A stretch of 59,084 nucleotides of DNA from UBA1563 sp041667115 (lineage in GTDB: Bacteria; Bacteroidota; Ignavibacteria; Ignavibacteriales; Ignavibacteriaceae). Where the stretch lies: assembly GCA_041667115.1 (NCBI GenBank), contig JBAYFO010000017.1, positions 1 through 59,084 of the forward strand, in the 5' to 3' direction. The notes under the pieces are model-generated. The model was not told the origin of the DNA, made no database searches, and saw only the letters and a list, made by a program, of their open reading frames with translations. Position numbers and translations under genes: made by a program. Below, piece by piece: positions 37,050 through 45,367 of this stretch. The number at the start of each line of letters is the position of its first letter. Position 1 is the first letter of the stretch.

Positions 37050-37421
37050 CTAAAGTTTTTGTCTTTGGGCTTCTCGCTTTTCTTTGATGAACCATTCCTC
37101 ATCTAAATTATTAATTTTTGCAACCTCATCCAACCAGAGTATTTCACGGGGTGCGGGATCATCTTTGGAGGTGATCAGTTTCAAACACTCGTCGATGAAT
37201 TCACGCGCAATTGCCGGTTTGGAAAACTGGATCGGCGTGGTAGATACAAAATCATTAGCAAGTATGTTTTGCATCGTTTCTGTCAAGAAGTCATGGCTGA
37301 AGCCAAAACGACTTGAAGCAGTAGTAATGATGTCTTTTTCACCATCATCAATTTTGTTATTCATTTTTGCAACGATTAAGAGACCTCTTAAATAATTGCT
37401 TTTATCTAATATTGTGAACAA
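37050..37421 (-). CDS. Small helical protein, TerB-like
   Basis: 123 residues, mostly helical. YLRGLLIVAKMNNKIDDGEKDII resembles the start of TerB-like domains (hydrophobic helix, then an acidic D-x-E-E-type loop), but the match is weak. The frame begins at TTG 37421, which follows GGAGG by four bases. The next Met is 18 residues on and would remove the first helix, so the TTG start is preferred. No function can be assigned. Divergent from the VanX-like gene. Confidence 0.55.
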   Translation of the reverse strand: MFTILDKSNYLRGLLIVAKMNNKIDDGEKDIITTASSRFGFSHDFLTETMQNILANDFVSTTPIQFSKPAIAREFIDECLKLITSKDDPAPREILWLDEVAKINNLDEEWFIKEKREAQRQKL

Positions 37422-37566
37422 GTAGCCTCCCTTTCCAAATTTTGTATAGAAACTTAAGAAATATGCTTATCGATAGAAAGGAAAATATTTTGTTATCCTT
37501 ACAAAGTTTGTAAATTACTGCCGGGCGAAAAATTTGAATTTTGAAAATTTAAGGAGCAATTGAATT

Positions 37567-38274
37567 ATGAAATATCGGCTTACTTCATTTGTTTTGCTTT
37601 TCCTTTTTGTTACTGCCGGTTACACGCAGAAAATTTCAATAAATAACTACGGTCTTGCGGTTGTTGATAATTTTGCTCTCTATCAAAAGCAAATTGACAA
37701 AGACAGCACGAAAGCATTAATTGATCTGGAAAAGTATATCCCCGGGATTCTTGTAGACGTTCGTTACGCCACAGAAAATAATTTTGCGAAGACGAAGTTT
37801 TACGAAAGTGAAAAAGTATTTTTACGCTTACCGGCTGCCGTTGCTCTGAAAAAAATTCAGAAAGAATTACTGAAGAAAAATCTTTCGCTAAAAATATTTG
37901 ACGCCTACCGCCCTTATTCCGTAACGGAAAAAATGTGGGAGTTTGTCCATGACGACCGCTATGCGGCAAGCCCTAAAACCGGTTCACGGCATAACCGTGC
38001 ATGTGCTGTTGATGTTACATTGGTTGATTTACAGACAAAAACAGAATTGGAAATGCCGACTCCCTACGATGATTTTACAGAAAAAGCTCATCACGATTAC
38101 GCCAAGTTACCCGAAAATATTTTGAAGAACCGCGCGCTGCTTAAAACAATAATGACAAAATATGGCTTTGAATCTATAACCTCCGAGTGGTGGCATTACG
38201 ATTTCTCCGGCTGGAAAAATTTTGAACTCCTCGATATTCCCTTTGAAGATTTAGAAAAGCATAGTATTTATTAA
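37567..38274 (+). CDS. D-alanyl-D-alanine dipeptidase, VanX-like
   Basis: 235 residues with a signal peptide (to about TAGYTQ), so it is periplasmic. M15D-type zinc dipeptidase: FDAYRPYSVTEKMWEF (substrate Arg), GSRHNRACAVDVTL (zinc His and Asp), ITSEWWHYDF (catalytic Glu, zinc His). It hydrolyses D-Ala-D-Ala. In non-resistant bacteria such enzymes are thought to recycle peptidoglycan dipeptides. AAGGAG precedes the ATG. No vanA/vanH partners are nearby, so a resistance role is not indicated. Confidence 0.92.
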   Translation: MKYRLTSFVLLFLFVTAGYTQKISINNYGLAVVDNFALYQKQIDKDSTKALIDLEKYIPGILVDVRYATENNFAKTKFYESEKVFLRLPAAVALKKIQKELLKKNLSLKIFDAYRPYSVTEKMWEFVHDDRYAASPKTGSRHNRACAVDVTLVDLQTKTELEMPTPYDDFTEKAHHDYAKLPENILKNRALLKTIMTKYGFESITSEWWHYDFSGWKNFELLDIPFEDLEKHSIY

Positions 38275-38277
38275 ACG

Positions 38278-38341
38278 TAGCATAGACTTCAGTCTGTGCT
38301 AAAGAAACTGAAACAAGAGTTAATAATCTTGTTCCAGTTTC
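38278..38341. repeat. Pair of REP-like palindromes
   Basis: Two hairpins stand back to back. TAGCATAGACT (38278-38288) pairs with AGTCTGTGCTA (38291-38301) with one mismatch. GAAACTGAAACAAGA (38304-38318) pairs with TCTTGTTCCAGTTTC (38327-38341) with one mismatch. Neither is followed by a T run. They resemble dispersed extragenic palindromes more than a terminator. Confidence 0.55.
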
Positions 38342-38398
38342 GGAACTAATCTCTATAAAAAATCATTTAAATAGAAAGTCAATTTTATAAGAGTAGTT

Positions 38399-39109
38399 AT
38401 GAAAAAAGAAAATGAACAGACAAATCAAACGTCTGCAAAGAAATTTAAGTATTATGATTTTATCATGGCGGCGTTTGTTACCATTCTTCTCTGTTCCAAT
38501 ATTATCGGGGCGGAAAAGGTTGTTTCACTGTTCGGGTTTACTTTCGGTGCGGGAATTCTCTTCTTCCCGATCAGCTATTTTTTTAACGATATTTTAACGG
38601 AGGTTTATGGCTACGCCCGTTCCCGTAAAGTTGTTTGGGCGGGATTTGCGGCTCTGGGATTTGCTTCTTTAATGTCGGCTGTGGTGGTCGGGCTGCCGGC
38701 GGCTCCGGGATGGGTGCATCAAGACGCGTATATTGTGGTGTTTGGACAAACTTCAAGAATTGTATTAGCCTCGCTTACTGCTTTTTTCAGCGGGGAATTT
38801 ATCAACTCTTTTGTGCTTGCAAAGATGAAAGTAAAAACCAATGGAAATTATTTGTGGACAAGAACTATCGGCTCAACTGTTGCCGGTGAAGCGGTTGATT
38901 CGCTGATCTTTTATCCTATCGCCTTTTATGGCTTTTGGCCCAACGATCTTCTTTTAAAAGTGATGATAACAAACTATGTGTTAAAAGTTCTTTGGGAAGT
39001 TATTGCAACACCAATGACGTATAAAGTAGTAAACTTACTAAAGCGAAAAGAGCACGAAGACTATTACGACCGGAACACAAACTTTACTCCCTTCTCGATT
39101 GAAACGTAA
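38399..39109 (+). CDS. Queuosine precursor transporter (YhhQ family)
   Basis: 236 residues with about six membrane helices. The conserved family core is FGAGILFFPISYFFNDILTEVYGY followed by R(K/R)VVW and a later TVAGEAVDSLIFYPIAF segment (VUT/DUF165). Characterised YhhQ imports preQ0/preQ1 for queuosine tRNA modification. No queuosine biosynthesis gene is adjacent. C-terminal tail is cytoplasmic-type, polar. Weak ribosome-binding site. Confidence 0.88.
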   Translation: MKKENEQTNQTSAKKFKYYDFIMAAFVTILLCSNIIGAEKVVSLFGFTFGAGILFFPISYFFNDILTEVYGYARSRKVVWAGFAALGFASLMSAVVVGLPAAPGWVHQDAYIVVFGQTSRIVLASLTAFFSGEFINSFVLAKMKVKTNGNYLWTRTIGSTVAGEAVDSLIFYPIAFYGFWPNDLLLKVMITNYVLKVLWEVIATPMTYKVVNLLKRKEHEDYYDRNTNFTPFSIET

Positions 39110-39252
39110 AATTACTACTACTATTTTGAAGTGGGTGGGGTACTTCTAACCCGAGTGAATGATATAGAAGGAGAGTCGATTCAGAAATGAGATCGATTTT
39201 TCTTCAATCCAATTAATCCCTATTTTTAATCAATAAATTTTAGGAGTTAAAA

Positions 39253-40947
39253 ATGAAATACAAAAAATCAATTTTGGTTACGCTCTTAATCAACATTTTT
39301 GTAATAGGTTTTTTTTCAGGGTGTTTAAAGAAGGAAGATATGACAGAAGAATTTAAAAGATTTGTAAAGGACTACGAAGCAAAAGTAGCTCCCCTTTATA
39401 CGGAAGCAAACACGGCGTACTTTAACGCAACTATTTCAGGCAAGGCTGAAGATTATAAAAAATCAGCCGACCTTCAAGTTCAGTTAAGTAAAATTTATGC
39501 AAACAAAGGAGACTTTGCGAAGCTTAAAAGATTCAAAGATTCAAACACTATTCAAGATGCATTGCTCAACCGGCAGTTAATAAAAATTTATTATGCCTAC
39601 GCTTCCAATCAAATTGATGAAAAGAAACTTGAGGAGATGATCCGGCTGCAAAATGAAACCGAGAAAAAATTCTCTACGTTTAGAGCGGAAGTAAACGGTA
39701 AAAAGATAACCGATAATGAAGTTGAAAATACTTTAAAGACTTCTACCGACAGTAAATTGCTTGAAGCGACCTGGTCGGCAAGTAAAGAAGTAGGCGGAGT
39801 GATAAACGATAATCTCATTAAATTAGTTAAACTAAGAAATGAAGCTGCGCGAGAACTCGGATATAAAAATTATCACGAAATGAGTTTGAAGCTAAGTGAA
39901 CAAGATCCGCAGGAAATTGAAAATCTCTTAAACGAACTTGATAACCTGACAAGAGATTCTTTCGCTAAACTTAAAAACGATATTGACGAACATCTTGCAA
40001 AAAAATATAATCTACCGAAAGAAAAACTAATGCCGTGGCATTATGAAAACCGTTTCTTCCAGGAAGCACCGAAGATTTATAACGTTAATCTTGACAGCTA
40101 TTACAAGGACAAAGATATCGTTGCGTTAACAAAAAGCTATTACGCCGGACTCGGATTGCCGATTGATAACATGGTCGCCAAAAGTGATCTCTTTGAGAAG
40201 GAAGGGAAGTATCAACATGCTTACTGTTCCAATCTTAACAGAGGAAAAGACGTTCGCGTGGTTTGCAACGTTAAACCAAATTACAACTGGATGGGAACAA
40301 TGCTGCACGAGTTCGGGCATGCCGTTTATGACTACAATATCGATAGTACACTTCCCTGGACGTTGCGCGAACCGGCTCACACATTTACCACTGAAGCAAT
40401 AGCGATGATGTTCGGAAGAATGGCAAGTAACGGGCAGTGGCTTGTTGATATGGTTGGAATTACAAAAGAAGAAAAAGATAAAATTGCAGACGAGAGTTTT
40501 AAATCACTCCGTCTCGAACAATTAACCTTCAGCCGTTGGGTGCAAGTTGTTTACCGTTTTGAAAAAGCGATGTACGAAAACCCCGATCAAGATTTAAACA
40601 AACTCTGGTGGGATTTGGTTGAGAAATATCAAATGCTAAAAAGACCTGAAGGAAGGAACAAACCGGATTACGCTTCTAAAATTCACATCGCGCTATACCC
40701 GGCATATTACCATAATTATTTAATGGGTGAGCTTCTGGCTTCACAATTTTATGCTTACATCGTAAAAAATGTTCTTCATTCCGATGATTTGAAAAACCAA
40801 AGTTTTGTAAACAAACCGGAAGTTGGTAAATATTTACTGGAGAAGGTGTTTAAGCCGGGAACAGAATATTATTGGAATGATATGATTGAGAAAGCAACCG
40901 GTGAAAAATTGACTGCGAAATATTACGCAAAGCAGTTTGTGGAATAA
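39253..40947 (+). CDS. M2/M3-like zinc metallopeptidase lipoprotein
   Basis: 564 residues. Lipoprotein signal (IGFFSGC, Cys at about 24). The mostly helical body carries HEFGH (His352, Glu353, His356) and a downstream third zinc ligand in TTEAIAMMFGRMA. LPWTLREPAHTFTTEA resembles the region after the zinc motif in ACE-type (M2) dipeptidyl carboxypeptidases and in M3 oligopeptidases; which family fits better cannot be decided by eye. It probably degrades oligopeptides in the periplasm, anchored to a membrane. AGGAG precedes the ATG, and a strong terminator follows. Confidence 0.88.
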   Translation: MKYKKSILVTLLINIFVIGFFSGCLKKEDMTEEFKRFVKDYEAKVAPLYTEANTAYFNATISGKAEDYKKSADLQVQLSKIYANKGDFAKLKRFKDSNTIQDALLNRQLIKIYYAYASNQIDEKKLEEMIRLQNETEKKFSTFRAEVNGKKITDNEVENTLKTSTDSKLLEATWSASKEVGGVINDNLIKLVKLRNEAARELGYKNYHEMSLKLSEQDPQEIENLLNELDNLTRDSFAKLKNDIDEHLAKKYNLPKEKLMPWHYENRFFQEAPKIYNVNLDSYYKDKDIVALTKSYYAGLGLPIDNMVAKSDLFEKEGKYQHAYCSNLNRGKDVRVVCNVKPNYNWMGTMLHEFGHAVYDYNIDSTLPWTLREPAHTFTTEAIAMMFGRMASNGQWLVDMVGITKEEKDKIADESFKSLRLEQLTFSRWVQVVYRFEKAMYENPDQDLNKLWWDLVEKYQMLKRPEGRNKPDYASKIHIALYPAYYHNYLMGELLASQFYAYIVKNVLHSDDLKNQSFVNKPEVGKYLLEKVFKPGTEYYWNDMIEKATGEKLTAKYYAKQFVE

Positions 40948-40973
40948 GAAGACTAAAACAATACTCTTAAAAC

Positions 40974-41009
40974 AAAAAGGCTATTCCGACACGTCGGAAT
41001 AGCCTTTTT
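40974..41009. terminator. Bidirectional intrinsic terminator
   Basis: AAAAAGGCTATTCCGA / TCGGAATAGCCTTTTT around loop CACG, with A and T runs on either side. It serves both the peptidase gene (plus) and rpmB (minus). Confidence 0.9.
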
Positions 41010-41027
41010 TATTAAAATCTGAAAAAA

Positions 41028-41270
41028 TTATGAGCGGACGGAAATCTTTTTGTCGATGATAAGTTTCGCTAACTCAGAAGTTCCGTTCTTTGCAATAGTT
41101 TTAATTCCGCGGGTGCTTAATTTTACAGTTACAAAACGGCCAAGTTCCTGAACCCAAATTCTCTTTTTCTGCAAATTCGGTAAAAATCTTCGTTTAGTTC
41201 TATTATTTGCATGCGAAACATTATTCCCTGAAACAGGTTTTATTCCTAATAGTTGGCAAGTTCTTGACAT
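41028..41270 (-). CDS. rpmB: Ribosomal protein bL28
   Basis: 80 residues, family-typical. It begins MSRTCQLLGIKPVSGNNVSH, with ANNRTKRRFLPNLQKKRIW and LSTRGIKTIAKNG following. It is part of the 50S subunit. The start is at 41270, where AAGGAAA precedes the ATG; an extra 11 codons are open upstream but do not belong to the family. It has no paired Cys motif beyond Cys5, so it is a zinc-free form. It stands alone, without rpmG, and has its own promoter. Confidence 0.97.
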   Translation of the reverse strand: MSRTCQLLGIKPVSGNNVSHANNRTKRRFLPNLQKKRIWVQELGRFVTVKLSTRGIKTIAKNGTSELAKLIIDKKISVRS

Positions 41271-41300
41271 AGTATTTCCTTTTCTACAATTTTTAAGAAC

Positions 41301-41332
41301 CAAATATACATAAAAAAAATAAAAAGAATCAA
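41301..41332 (-). promoter_or_regulatory. Promoter of rpmB
   Basis: On the minus strand, TTG (41330-41332) and TATATTTG (41301-41308) fit the -33 and -7 boxes with a 21-base spacer. Transcription would start about 25 bases before the rpmB start codon. Confidence 0.6.
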
Positions 41333-41481
41333 AAAAAATTGTACAGGAGGAAAGAATTTTCTCAAGAGTACAAAATTGACCGAAATTCCCCGAAATTCCC
41401 CAAAACGACTGGAAAAAGTTCAGTTTGGATATAATTTAGATGATTACTAAGTTATAACCACATACACAGGGAGTTTTGATA

Positions 41482-42570
41482 ATGGGAACGAAAGTTTTTC
41501 TTTTGGCTTTTACTGTATTTCAAGTTTTCACACTTTTTTTAGCATCTGCTCAAATTACAGCCCATGGAGAATTTTCTTTCGATGTTGTTTCATCCAACAG
41601 TGAAGCAAAAACCTTAACTGCCGGATATGATAGTCGCGCCACCAATGGAATTGATACAAGTTTTGGAGAAGAAGCCTTACCACCTTATACACAGAACCAA
41701 TTTGATGCCCGTTTTCGCTTGCCCGATTCTATCACAACCACATATAGAGATTTTAGAGTAGGATGTAATTTTTATGCGAAAGCAACCTATATTGTTGAAT
41801 GGGTAAATTCTCAGAGTGTTAAGATTACGAGTAACCACTTATCCAACTTTGTTACATATGTAAAATTTATAAACATCGCAGATGAAACCGTTTTAGCCGA
41901 ATTTTTGAGTCCTGATTCGATTTATTTTCAAGCTCCTCTACCATTAAACCAGATAAAAATTTCAGTTCTTTATGTGATGGCACTCTCGTTTCCACGTTCT
42001 AATTTATATTCCCCCCAGAGTGGAGAAGTTTTACATGCCGACTCTGTTGTTGATATTAAATTTAATTTTTGGTATGGGTCTCCCGCCCAAAACGATCTCT
42101 TTTTTTCAACTGATAGCGGTGCATCATGGAAATTTATCGGCACTACTCCAAATCGATTTGATACGAGTTATGCGTGGACAGTTCCTTCGATAAATTCTAA
42201 TAAATGCAAAATTAGAGTTGGTGATTATCCATGTTATTATGCTGAAAATTCGGGAACATTTAGTATTTCGACAACAGTTCCCGTTGAAGTAAATTTAGCT
42301 GCTGAAAAATCTTTCAACCTTTCACAGAATTATCCGAATCCCTTTAATCCGGTTACGACAATAAATTACTCTGTGGCTGAATTGGGCTTGGTTAATATTT
42401 CAGTTTTTGATATTCTTGGGAGGAATGTAAGAACACTTATAAACACATTGCAAAACGCCGGAGATTATTCCATTCCATTTGATGCCTCTAAGTTAAGTGG
42501 TGGGATTTATTACTATCGGCTTACAACCAATGGGAACTTAATAACAAGGAAGATGATCCTGCTCAAATAA
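41482..42570 (+). CDS. Secreted protein with T9SS C-terminal sorting domain
   Basis: 362 residues. Signal peptide (MGTKVFLLAF...LFLASAQ). A beta-rich N-terminal domain of unknown type is followed by an Ig-like segment (about 170-270, PQSGEVLHADSVVDIKFNFW, FSTDSGASWKFIGTTP). A type A T9SS sorting domain (about 280-362) starts SFNLSQNYPNPFNPVTTINY and ends GGIYYYRLTTNG...KMILLK. The tail directs export and surface attachment through the type IX system. GGGAG precedes the ATG by nine bases; a TTG two codons earlier is less likely. The function of the passenger is unknown. Confidence 0.88.
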   Translation: MGTKVFLLAFTVFQVFTLFLASAQITAHGEFSFDVVSSNSEAKTLTAGYDSRATNGIDTSFGEEALPPYTQNQFDARFRLPDSITTTYRDFRVGCNFYAKATYIVEWVNSQSVKITSNHLSNFVTYVKFINIADETVLAEFLSPDSIYFQAPLPLNQIKISVLYVMALSFPRSNLYSPQSGEVLHADSVVDIKFNFWYGSPAQNDLFFSTDSGASWKFIGTTPNRFDTSYAWTVPSINSNKCKIRVGDYPCYYAENSGTFSISTTVPVEVNLAAEKSFNLSQNYPNPFNPVTTINYSVAELGLVNISVFDILGRNVRTLINTLQNAGDYSIPFDASKLSGGIYYYRLTTNGNLITRKMILLK

Positions 42571-42606
42571 AGTAGTTGTGTCTTCTTCAACTAAAAAAAG
42601 TTTTTC

Positions 42607-42738
42607 ATGAGCAAAAATTCAAATCTCTATTTCACTTATGAATTACAGAGAAAATTTGAGCGAAAACATTATCTTACGATAAAAATATTGCGCAAAAATG
42701 TGAGAAGTTTCAGAAAATCTAACCGGAATAAAATTTAA
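42607..42738 (+). CDS. Possible 43-residue basic peptide
   Basis: An ATG-to-stop frame fills most of the gap between the T9SS protein and the small membrane protein. It is rich in Lys/Arg/Asn (YELQRKFERKHYLTIKILRK). There is no clear ribosome-binding site and no recognised family, so it may be chance in AT-rich DNA. Nothing else is visible in this gap. Confidence 0.2.
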   Translation: MSKNSNLYFTYELQRKFERKHYLTIKILRKNVRSFRKSNRNKI

Positions 42739-42752
42739 GTTTGAGAATTAAA

Positions 42753-43016
42753 ATGAATTTAGCGATAGTATCTTTTGCCGTTGCATTTGTTAATATGCCT
42801 TTTGGTTATTGGAGAGCGTCTGTAAGGAAATTCTCATTACAATGGTTTTTAGCAGTTCACATTCCCGTTCCCGTGATAATTGTTTTACGGATTTTTGGCG
42901 GAATTGGTTTTGCCTTCTATACGTATATTTTTATGATAAGTGCATTTTTTGCCGGTCAACAAATAGGAGCCTACTTTTATAAAAAAAATGCAAACGAATC
43001 AGAAGAATCGCAATAA
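42753..43016 (+). CDS. Small membrane protein of unknown function
   Basis: 87 residues with two to three hydrophobic helices: NLAIVSFAVAFVNMPFGYW, FLAVHIPVPVIIVLRIFGGIGF, and YIFMISAFFAGQQIGAYFY. A short acidic tail (NESEESQ) follows. The ATG at 42753 is preferred to an upstream in-frame TTG (42741). It resembles small conserved inner-membrane proteins of Bacteroidota, but no role is known. It is 36 bp before the next gene and probably shares its transcript. Confidence 0.6.
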   Translation: MNLAIVSFAVAFVNMPFGYWRASVRKFSLQWFLAVHIPVPVIIVLRIFGGIGFAFYTYIFMISAFFAGQQIGAYFYKKNANESEESQ

Positions 43017-43052
43017 AATTACTATTAGTACTCAAACTGTTGAGAAAACAAC

Positions 43053-43712
43053 ATGAAGATAAAAGCTATAATCACGGGCGCTACGGGAATGGTGGGTGAA
43101 GGTGTTCTTCATGAATGCCTTCTGCATTCGGAAGTGGAGTCTGTTCTTGTTATTAACAGAAAACCGTGCGGAGTTCAGCATAATAAACTGAAAGAGATTA
43201 TTCACAAAGATTTTTTTGATTTGTCCCGGATTGAAGAACAACTTGCCGGATATAACGCATGTTACTTTTGCGCAGGAGTTTCATCCGTAGGGAAAAATGA
43301 AAATGAATACAAACACATCACCTATGACCTGACAATGAATTTTGCGAATACGCTTCTCAAGCAAAATTCGGAAATGACGTTCTGTTATGTCTCCGGCGTT
43401 GGAACCGATAGCACAGAAAAAGGTCGAAGTATGTGGGGACGAATAAAAGGGAAAACTGAAAATGATTTAATCAAACTTCCATTCAAAGCAGCATACATGT
43501 TCAGACCGGGATACATCCAACCAATTAAAGGGTTAAAAAATAGGTATAGGGCATATAAAATTCTCGCACCATTCTATCCGGTTTGGAACATCTTGTTCCC
43601 AAAATATGTTATCACTTTAGAAGAGCTTGGTATTGCAATGATTAACGTGGTAGTGAAAGGTTATGAAAAGAATATTCTGGAGTGCCAGGACATAAGAGTT
43701 ATGGCAAGATAA
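43053..43712 (+). CDS. NAD(P)-binding Rossmann-fold protein, HTATIP2/epimerase-like
   Basis: 219 residues. The nucleotide-binding loop ITGATGMVGEGV is at the N-terminus, followed by NRKP, CYFCAGVSSVGKNENEY, FCYVSGVGTD and AYMFRPGYIQP. This is the atypical short-chain dehydrogenase layout, as in HTATIP2/Oxidoreductase-HTATIP2-like proteins. Cofactor binding is well supported; the substrate is not. Upstream is the small membrane protein. Confidence 0.8.
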   Translation: MKIKAIITGATGMVGEGVLHECLLHSEVESVLVINRKPCGVQHNKLKEIIHKDFFDLSRIEEQLAGYNACYFCAGVSSVGKNENEYKHITYDLTMNFANTLLKQNSEMTFCYVSGVGTDSTEKGRSMWGRIKGKTENDLIKLPFKAAYMFRPGYIQPIKGLKNRYRAYKILAPFYPVWNILFPKYVITLEELGIAMINVVVKGYEKNILECQDIRVMAR

Positions 43713-43826
43713 ATTGTTTGACTTATTAAAATTTCTTAAAGAAGAAGACGTACTATTTCTAAACCAAGATTACAATTTTTCATAATATATTTCCAAAAAT
43801 TGAAAAACTCTTTACCGCTTTTTTAG

Positions 43827-43973
43827 GAACAAAAAGAACTTTTTAGAAAATATCTTAAAAAAAGACTTGACTATAATTCAGAAGATTTTAATTTATCACC
43901 TGTTGTTATTCATATTTTAGAATTTGATGTCAATAATCCCCCAAATTGTCCAAATCATATCAACAAATTATAA
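43827..43973 (+). pseudogene. Possible gene remnant
   Basis: A frame without ATG reads EQKELFRKYLKKRLDY, then NSEDFNLSPVVIHI and ends NHINKL-stop. The composition looks like real protein, unlike the flanking bases, but it is opened by a stop codon and has no start. It could be the C-terminal debris of a lost gene or chance. The rest of the 43713-43982 gap shows nothing recognisable. Confidence 0.2.
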
Positions 43974-43982
43974 GGAGTTCGT

Positions 43983-44594
43983 ATGGAATTTTTTGATTTA
44001 CATCCTGTTACTCCCCAACTACGCCTCATCAACAAAGCTGCTGAAGTTATTAAAAATGGAGGCATTATCATATATCCAACCGATACCGTTTATGGCTTAG
44101 GTTGCGATATATTCAATAAACAGGCTCTTGAAAGGTTATTTCAAATTAAAAATGATGCAATTACAAAATTGTTTAGTTTTGTTTGTGCTGATTTAAAAGA
44201 TATTTCTAAATATGCAAAAGTTTCTGACTACGCTTACCGGACGATGAAACATCTACTTCCCGGTGCTTATACCTTTGTTCTGCCCGCCGCAAAAGATGTC
44301 CCTAAAAAATTATGGAGTAAACGGAAGACCGTTGGAATCCGTGTTCCGAACAATGAAATTAGTTTAGCAATTGCCCGGCAGGTGGGCAACCCTATTATCA
44401 GCACCAGCGTTACAAACCGGAAAGGCGAAGTGCTAAGTGATGTAAATGAAATTAGAGCAGTTTTTAATCCTTTAGTTGATTTGATGCTTTCCGTTGGAAA
44501 TTTAGCAAATCAACCGTCAAGCGTAATTGATTTAAGCAACGGAACACCCGAAATTATAAGAATTGGAGCCGGCGATGTAACGCTCTTTGCTTAG
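43983..44594 (+). CDS. Sua5/YciO/YrdC family protein
   Basis: 203 residues with a complete YrdC-like domain: GGIIIYPTDTVYGLGCD, LLPGAYTFVLPA, VGIRVPNNEISLAIA, PIISTSVTNRKGE and PSSVIDLSNGTPEIIRIGAG. TsaC/Sua5 enzymes make threonylcarbamoyl-AMP for t6A37 tRNA modification. The normally conserved K-x-R before the second Lys reads K-N-D-A-I-T-K, so the Arg is missing. That points to a YciO-type member or an altered enzyme. TAAGGAG precedes the ATG. It overlaps the convergent SDR gene by four bases. Confidence 0.85.
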   Translation: MEFFDLHPVTPQLRLINKAAEVIKNGGIIIYPTDTVYGLGCDIFNKQALERLFQIKNDAITKLFSFVCADLKDISKYAKVSDYAYRTMKHLLPGAYTFVLPAAKDVPKKLWSKRKTVGIRVPNNEISLAIARQVGNPIISTSVTNRKGEVLSDVNEIRAVFNPLVDLMLSVGNLANQPSSVIDLSNGTPEIIRIGAGDVTLFA

Positions 44595-45367
44595 ACTGTT
44601 TTTCTCACAACAAAATTTGATTGTGCTTGAGCAATCGGCGTTAAAATAATTTCGTTGATGTTAACATGTTTTGGTCTTGTTGCGCAATACAGAATGGCAT
44701 CTGCAACATCTTGCGGTGTTAAAGGCTCAACTCCTTTATAGACATTTTTTGCCCGTTCGGCATCGCCTGAAAATCTGATGAGACTGAATTCGGTTTCTAC
44801 CATTCCGGGATCAACGGAAGAAACTTTAATTGATTTATCAAGCACATCAATCCTTAACGATTGACTGATAGCGTTGACGGCAAATTTTGTTGCACAATAA
44901 ACGTTGCCTGAAGGATAAACGTCGTGCCCGGCGGTTGACCCGAGGTTAATAATGTGTCCGCTTTCCCGCTTAACCATAAAAGGAAGCACTTCGCGGGTTA
45001 AATACAATAAACCTTTTATGTTAGTATTGATCATTACATCCCAATCATCAGGGTTTCCTTCCTGCAGTTTGTGCATCCCTTTTGCTAATCCGGCACTGTT
45101 TATCAGTACATCTACATTTTTCCATTCTTCAGGCAGAGAGCCGAAAGCCGCTTTTGTTTCCTGATGATTCTGAATATCAAAGGAAAGAATTTTGTTTTCT
45201 GTATTAAATTCTTTTTTTAATTCCGAAGCTAATTGTTCTAATTTCTCTTTTCTTCTTGCAGCAAGAATGAGATTTGCCCCTTCCTTTGCAAATGCATGCG
45301 CGCATGCCATTCCAATGCCTGATGAAGCCCCTGATATAAAGACGATCTTATTTTTTAGTAACGACAT
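44591..45367 (-). CDS. SDR family oxidoreductase (YdfG-like)
   Basis: 258 residues. Classical short-chain dehydrogenase: ISGASSGIGMACAHAFA (TGxxxGxG equivalent), NSAGLAKG (NNAG), GHIINLGSTAGHDVYPSGNVYCATK (Ser and YxxxK catalytic residues) and DPGMVETEFS. Overall resemblance is to NADP-dependent 3-hydroxy acid/serine dehydrogenases such as YdfG; the substrate is not certain. Its start overlaps the end of the upstream membrane-protein gene by 20 bases, indicating a two-gene operon. Confidence 0.92.
   Translation of the reverse strand: MSLLKNKIVFISGASSGIGMACAHAFAKEGANLILAARRKEKLEQLASELKKEFNTENKILSFDIQNHQETKAAFGSLPEEWKNVDVLINSAGLAKGMHKLQEGNPDDWDVMINTNIKGLLYLTREVLPFMVKRESGHIINLGSTAGHDVYPSGNVYCATKFAVNAISQSLRIDVLDKSIKVSSVDPGMVETEFSLIRFSGDAERAKNVYKGVEPLTPQDVADAILYCATRPKHVNINEIILTPIAQAQSNFVVRKTV

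Noticed and set aside
37567..38274. Vancomycin-resistance role for the VanX-like dipeptidase
   Set aside because: No vanH, vanA or vanRS genes nearby and the protein has a signal peptide; peptidoglycan recycling is more likely.
41339..41415. Inverted repeat TTGTAC/GTACAA and the tandem CGAAATTCCC repeat before the T9SS gene
   Set aside because: Short and loosely spaced; no support for an operator or element.
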